From the NCBI GenBank assembly GCA_944989445.1, contig CALYLW010000212.1:248001-312000 (forward strand): a DNA stretch of 64,000 nt, given 5' to 3'. Position 1 is the stretch's first letter; each line of letters starts with the position of its first letter. The stretch comes from Ampullaceana balthica (taxonomy: Eukaryota > Mollusca > Gastropoda > Lymnaeidae). Under the pieces are notes generated by a model, which was not told the origin of the DNA, ran no database searches, and saw nothing but the letters and a program-made list of their open reading frames with translations. The translations under genes and the position numbers were made by a program. Positions 58,576-64,000 of this stretch are shown here, in pieces.

Positions 58576-61500
58576 CTGAAATAGGTACACGTTCAACAAC
58601 ATAAAAGGAAAATTAAACTCTTACACAAAATTTATTTTTAAAATTTTCTTTTAAACGAGCAACAAAGCCCGTCCAAGGACGTTCCACCACCGTTCGGTGG
58701 CATGTTGTAACTCCCCTCCGACAACAGTCTTGACCGGCATACATGTGCATCACGTCAAAAATACTATTCATTATAGTTACAATAAATAACTCGTAAAAAC
58801 AGAGCTTTAGACTATATATACCAACTCCCATAACTCAAAATAAAGTCTTGGAAGAAATACTGCATCAAAAATAACTCGTTTTGAACGTCCGCGTAAACGT
58901 TTTCAATATGATTGGCTATAGGAGTCATATGTGTTTGAGGGATCAATCGCTATCGATGACCGCACGGAACATTGCCTTTTATTATATAGGATTATTATAT
59001 AGGATTATGAGGAGCCCAGAGCTAAAAAAAAATAATTCAAAATCAAAGCTTTGTTACTACAATCTTTGTTTTCTTTTGTTTGTTATGAGCAATAATTGTG
59101 TCCTCTTTAGTGTAGTATTGATATTGTAAATTTCTTCTGCTATTGCAAGTTTGGAACATGAGGGTCACTCACTAATTGGTTAGTTCACAAGTGCTCCACT
59201 TGTTTAAACCAGTAAACAACACGCCGCTCATTAATGTCAGTTCTTTTAGTTCGACATTTTCTCAGTCTGGTCGTCGTATCGTTACTATTTCTCTCTAACA
59301 TTCCTGAATTGCTCAAGACACGTACTGATTAAGCTTATAATTACCATGCATGTTTCTCATTGGCTAAAGGTTAATGAGGAATGTGCGAAGTTCCCAACTT
59401 TTCTCTCACATTCACTCAGCATTCACTCTCGATAATTATGTTAATAATGTACCACTAAAATGCTTCATTCTTACTGGGCCATGCTCCAAAGGATATCCCG
59501 CTTTTTTATTTTCATGTCAGTATGCACCTACTCTATATGGTAAATCATTCGCATGTACTAACCCACATATTCATCCTGATATCCGTCTGTTAGTCTATTA
59601 ATATATCATATATCTATTCATCCAGTAATCCATCTATCCATTTATCCATCCTTTCGTCCATCCAGCCATCTATCTATACATCCCTTTATCCATCCATCCG
59701 TCTATCCATCGGTCACTCTTCTGTCGCCATGTATATCTACACGTTATCTGTAGATAAAGACCTTCTTTGTCAGTCGCAGCTGACTTTTCGGACCGCTTTC
59801 TGTGATGCCGGTCCTTTTTCTTTGAACACAGCAGGTAGAGAGCACCCAGCACTGTGATGAAAGTGGGCAGTAAAATGGCGACAAGCTTCAGAATCTCGGT
59901 CGTGATATCGAAATGGATTCTTGACACTTGCTGCTCAAAATCTTGTAAGGATCAACGGGGCCGAGAAAATGGAGATGTATGCATAAATTATAATACCTTC
60001 TCTCCTACTAAATTGGTTCGAAATAAAATTAAACGTTGACACGGCTTCTTTTTCAGAGCATATGAATGGGTAAAACTAGTTCAATTGCATATTACAATTT
60101 TATAACAGCGAGCTATAATTATTATTAATTAAGGTTCATCACATATAAAAGTCAAGGTAATGTGTAGTTATATACACCCAGTTATCACTTATATATATAT
60201 ATATATATATGCGACATGCTTTCGAGGTCTGCTCCGAGGGTGTGAACATTCATACCACGACGGATAAAAACCTATATAATATCAGCCGGCTCCGTGCGAA
60301 GAGCAAATTGGAAAATGTATTAATCAGAGAGTTGCTCTTCGCGGATGACGCAGCCCTTACCTCACATACAGAGGCAGGACTCCAACAGTTGGTCAATAAG
60401 TTCTCAGAGGCATGCAATGATTTTGGTTTAACGATTAGCCTCAAAAAGACCAACATTATGAGACAAGGCACTGACAGCCTTCCAGCAATCTCCATTGAGG
60501 GAAACACCTTGGACGTCGTCGATGATTTCAACTACCTTGGCAGTAACATCACAAGCGCACTCTCCCTGTATTAGGAAATAGGAACCAGAATCGGCAAGGC
60601 CGCATCATTAATGGCTAGGCTGAATCAAAGAGTGTGGAACAATGCGCAGCTCACAGGACGAAAATCACTGTGTACCAGGCCTGCGTGCTTAGCACACTCC
60701 TCTATGGCAGTGAGTGCTGGATGACCTACGCCAAACAAACAAAGCAGCTCAACAGCTTCCACTTACGATGCTTGCGTAGGATTCTACGCATCAATTGGCA
60801 GGACAAGATCACCAATGTCGAGGTATTCAAAAGAAGCCATATGCTGAGTATGCACTCAATTCTGAGTGAGACGAGCCTGCGGTGGTTAGGTCATGTCCGC
60901 AGGATGAGCTAGGAGCCCATTCCTAGAGCCTTGCTTTACGGTGAGCTGGCGAGAGAAAAAGAGGTCGCCCCTGCTTGCGCTTCAAGGACGTCTGCAAGAA
61001 AGACATGTCATTGTCACAGATAGGGAGACCAATGCCGATGAGAGCACCTCCTGGCGGGCAAAAGTGCGTGAGGGCATTCATGTCGCGGAAGCATCCCTCA
61101 TAGCTTTGAGTGAAAAGAGAAGGGCCAGGAGAAAGTTCAGGGGGCAGAGGAGCAGGAGTACACGCGATCGTCACATGAGGACGGACGGTTGCAATACCAT
61201 ACCATATATATATAATTTGTAGCCTAAATGTTTCTCAAATTTGGCTTATGGTTGACCCTTTTCCAGAAAGACAATTATTTAATTATTAATTCTTCAGGCT
61301 AAAATCATTATGTGATTTTTGATTGTCAAAATAATCAAAAGAAGCCCGGTATATTTAAATTGTAATTTTGAATTAAACTTTTACAAAGATTTGAGATATG
61401 TTGATCCACTTTCTCAGAGGTCTTACCTTTGTCACATTTGAATCCTATCCTATTTGAAACACAGCGAAAACACGACCCTTCATAGTTGCACATGCCATTC

Positions 61501-62846
61501 AAGCAGCCAAGCTCACAGGTTTTGTTGCAGGCCAGATCGTAGTAAGGCGGGTGACAATCTGTTTGTGGAGTAATACTAAAGCATTCAATATATGGCACAG
61601 ACTTTGTTGGTGTTAAGAAGGGGAGATAATGAAGGCAAACAGCTGTTTTAATAAGGAATATGTCTCATAAGATTTCTTGCAGATTTTGTTCTAACTAATC
61701 TAAAACCAGAGATTATATGAATTAATCTTGTTTTTAATAATTTATTTATTTTTTAAAAACTTTTAGGTAGGGTGGGGTTTGATGTGATAAGCAGTGGTGC
61801 AGCAACGGCTTGGCATTGGGCCATTTGCCAAGGGGGCCAGCATGCGACAGTTCAAAAGGGCACCGCTAAATATCTATTTTTTTAAAAATTTTACTTTAAA
61901 TAAGGGGCGCCAAAAATAAATTAGCCAAGGGCTTCAAGAACCCAGTTACTGCTTTGGGGTAAGGCAATTTTTATTTGTATTATTTATTAAGAATAAATCA
62001 AGAATTGATCCAGGTATGGCTTGTTTTTTTCGTGTGCAATTATAAAGCATCCGGCAATAAGTTGTAAGACATTTAGTAATTCGTTAGAAAATTGAGTTTC
62101 AACAGAAATCCAGGCTAAACAGCTGTTAAAATAGAAAACGTTTTGGTTGTACGAGGGCATATGTTAGCTCATCTGTTTCTTAGAAACCTTTTTCGGCAAA
62201 TTTTCACAACGTTTGAAATTTATTGCGATTGCATCATTTCCGAACGAAATTTTAAATTGATAAACCTATTTGTAAGAAACATTATTATTGAAATAAAGCA
62301 ATACTTGTCTAATAGGCGCCGGGGCATGTTTGGTACCCGACCAAAATTTAACATAAATTCTTTTTTCATTGGGGTGAAGGGGGAATCCCAATAGGAAATC
62401 GAGAATGCTAAATAATTGAAGGATGCATTATAGGTCGGTCTACACATGAAACTTTCCATGACAACTTGGTCTTTTCACAACTTTCAAAATCTTTATACAT
62501 GGCTAAAAATACATTATGAGTTCGCAAAATAAAATAGTGCGTGATGCCTTTGTAACACAACTTTCCCTTGTTATTTAACAAATTTTGATCAGAATTTGAT
62601 GTGTGGTCCGACCTCTAAACGACGTGCGGAGTAAGATTAAAACAGCACTTCAAATACCCCCGAGCACCTCCAGCTCACAAAGGCTCATGACCCCGCTGCT
62701 CAAATGAATCTCCACCGAGTCTATCACTGGCCTCGGTAAGGGGATGCGGTACACATGATTGGTCAGCGTGTAGTCCGGCGTAAAAGAAACGGGGTTATCA
62801 TTTTCCATATAGTGGAGACTGAAAGTGACGTCCGTCTGATTTTTTT
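58415..62846 (-). CDS. Receptor gene B, 3' part (assembled)
   Basis: Four phase-1 exons at 62658-62846, 61427-61558, 59741-59941 and 58415-58575 join in frame. They give the end of a galactose-binding-like domain, an EGF-like module, one membrane helix and an acidic tail. This is the same order as the last four exons of gene A, so the two are tandem paralogs. The 5' part lies beyond the right edge. A LINE piece (60209-61222) occupies the intron between the EGF-like and transmembrane exons, and a Helentron-like copy the last intron. A membrane receptor is likely; the ligand is unknown. Confidence 0.72.
58660..58995 (-). mobile_element. Helentron-like element, short copy
   Basis: Minus-strand copy in the last intron of gene B with the same ends and body as 12445-12775, including ataactcgtttt and acatgtgcatcacgtcaaaa. 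Confidence 0.5.
59640..59720. repeat. ATCC/ATCT tetranucleotide repeat
   Basis: Irregular catccatctatccatc tract. The unspliced reading of gene B's transmembrane exon enters it and ends at 59670. Confidence 0.85.
59741..59941 (-). CDS. Gene B transmembrane exon
   Basis: Acceptor ccttacaag, phase 1. The helix is LKLVAILLPTFITVLGALYL, followed by a basic run CSKKKDRHHRKR. The donor chosen is ACG T|GTAGAT at 59741, which is phase 1 and joins the tail exon at 58575; it is only moderate, and G|GTCTTT at the nearby DKEG codons is an alternative. Without splicing the frame runs to TAG at 59670 through an ATCC-type tetranucleotide repeat, adding 24 residues such as DRWIDGWMDKG. Confidence 0.7.
60209..61222 (+). 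pseudogene. LINE reverse transcriptase, 5' truncated
   Basis: Contains the RT catalytic block LFADDAALTSHTEAGLQQL and GLTISLKKT, then DFNYLGSNI, later (frame broken at 60572) YQACVLSTLLYGSECWM, FHLRCLRRILRINWQDKITN and SETSLRWLGHVRRM. It is of the same LINE type as the fragment at 56.6 kb but extends further upstream. It lies in a gene B intron, antisense to the gene, right after a TA tract (60191-60211). Confidence 0.8.
61427..61558 (-). CDS. Gene B EGF-like exon (132 bases)
   Basis: This is a phase 1-1 exon with acceptor cacaaacag and donor G|GTAAGA. It reads DCHPPYYDLACNKTCELGC, then CNYEGSCFRC and GFKCDK. Its length and cysteine spacing equal those of gene A's membrane-proximal EGF exon. 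Confidence 0.83.
61795..61965. mobile_element. Possible small hAT-like MITE
   Basis: Starts cagtggtgcagcaacgg and ends near cccagttactg, with an imperfect inverted match. Low certainty. Confidence 0.25.
62658..62846 (-). CDS. Gene B galactose-binding-like domain, C-terminal half
   Basis: This exon is 189 bases, phase 1-1, with acceptor ctaattcaccag and donor G|GTATTT. It contains NQTDVTFSLHYMEN and ends SLCELEVLGG, the clear terminal strand of a fucolectin/F5/8C-like fold. The matching N-half should lie beyond position 64000. Confidence 0.8.
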
Positions 62847-62881
62847 CTGGTGAATTAGCAAGAAAGTTATTAAACAATCCC

Positions 62882-63320
62882 CGTAAAAACAAAGTTTTTG
62901 ACTATAAATCCCTTAAATATGAGACATAACTAAAAGTATTATGTTCAAACGCGACAAACATTTACAGACTGACACATACTGATATCGCCTTGCTTTAAAA
63001 CCGGGGGAAGAGACGGGAGGGGGTGTGGACATCGATGGGTTCGTCAACGCGTGAACTCAACTGGCACGTGGAAGAAAAACAAAAACAAACTGTGAAAATG
63101 AATTACATGTGTTTTATAGAGATAAACTAAAAATGCATTAATTTGATTACGGTAAATTCGATCGATCTGAAATTTAGATACGATGTATTGTTAGGTGACA
63201 CAAGTCTATGTACACAATTTCAGCTCGATGGCATCACGGGAAGTGTGTCCTTTTTATTTTTGTTTTTCTGCCCGCCAGCCCGACCACGAACAACAAGATT
63301 TCGAAGTTAATATAAGAGAT
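62882..63320 (+). repeat. Dispersed repeat R2, copy 2
   Basis: Same order of motifs as 27607-28140, slightly shorter. It begins 35 bases upstream (gene sense) of gene B's exon at 62846. Confidence 0.65.
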
Positions 63321-63636
63321 TTAAATATAAGCATTTTAAGACCACAAAGGCGAACACATTAAAATTAGATGTTAAGAGGGAGTTTCTTTTAATTACGTTT
63401 TATATTTTTGAAGATAAAAGCTGATATCTAAAATATAATCGACGTCAAAGATATTCGTTTGTCTTAATGGAGACATGTCGACTACTGAGATATCTCCCCG
63501 TACAATGTAATGTAAATCTACGGAGCGTGCATCAAAGCTTGCGTTAATAATATGTAATGAGATAGCTAACAATGTGCAAGAGAGCTTTTACCTCAATTAA
63601 ATATTAAAACTGAAATTTCTTTTCACTTATTTCGTC

Positions 63637-63766
<130 letters not shown>

Positions 63767-63931
63767 GAATCTAAGTACAATGTGCACCTAGAAAAAATCT
63801 ATAGACGTCAAATAATACATTTGAAGAGAGGAGTATTCTGTCAGGTAATTCCATCATTTAGTCAAATTCAGTATTGCACAAACTCGCCAGCTGCGCTAAC
63901 CAAGAGATCGAACTAATTTGATCTCCTACGC

Positions 63932-64000
63932 CAGGGGTCGGGAAATCAAGGCTCGCGAGCCATATATGGCTCTTTTGATTGCTGCACATTGCTCGCAGAA
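63932..64000 (+). mobile_element. Start of a hAT element, cut by the window edge
   Basis: CAGGGGTCGGGAAATC followed by ggctcgcgagccatatatgg is a typical hAT terminal sequence. The rest lies outside. Confidence 0.55.

Overview
The window is eukaryotic nuclear DNA: AT-rich, intron-rich, full of microsatellites and with several transposon classes (LINE, SINE, LTR, Helitron, hAT and a Ginger-like element). The secreted and receptor modules and the repeat types suggest an animal, most likely a mollusc (heterobranch gastropod). The taxon is inference from general familiarity, not from a search.

Main content. Two paralogous, multi-exon, type I membrane receptor genes lie in tandem on the minus strand. 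Gene A (29527 down to 2282) looks nearly complete. It has a signal-peptide exon with an apparent one-base frameshift, an EGF-like exon, two galactose-binding-like domains (F5/8C or fucolectin type, each split over two exons), EGF-like exons, two more galactose-binding-like domains, another EGF-like exon, a transmembrane exon and an acidic cytoplasmic tail exon. Gene B enters from the right edge (62846 down to 58415) and shows the end of a galactose-binding-like domain, an EGF-like exon, a transmembrane exon and an acidic tail exon. Every internal exon is phase 1-1 and each joins its neighbour without a frameshift, which is the strongest support for the models. Between the genes sit two Kazal-type protease inhibitor genes in opposite orientation (51242-52211 plus, apparently functional; 37169-36078 minus, with an in-frame stop) and a decayed duplicate of part of gene A (about 38.5-48.1 kb).

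Layout. 1-2.3 kb: two long hairpins beyond the end of gene A. 2974-8654: a Ginger-like DNA transposon with long terminal inverted repeats, inserted at CCGG inside a SINE, in the last intron of gene A; its integrase remnant is expanded by a 66-copy, 41-bp array. 9-29.5 kb: gene A exons, with a Helitron (14905-17106), Helentron-like copies, a fold-back element and a hAT-type MITE in introns. 30-36 kb: LINE fragments and degenerate duplications. 36-37.2 kb: Kazal pseudogene. 38.5-41 kb: receptor pseudo-exons. 41.2-46.6 kb: broken Ty3/gypsy-like element whose integrase precedes its reverse transcriptase. 47.4-50.5 kb: LINE fragments, a complete SINE and a MITE. 51.2-52.2 kb: Kazal gene. 54.2-56.4 kb: MITE and hAT remnant. 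56.5-57.2 and 60.2-61.2 kb: LINE pieces. 58.4-62.9 kb: gene B. 63.6-64 kb: a TA tract and the start of another hAT element.

The most unusual structure is at 19796-20146: the 3' splice site and first bases of a gene A EGF-like exon are repeated eight times in a 44-bp array, so eight candidate acceptors stand in a row and only the last keeps the reading frame.
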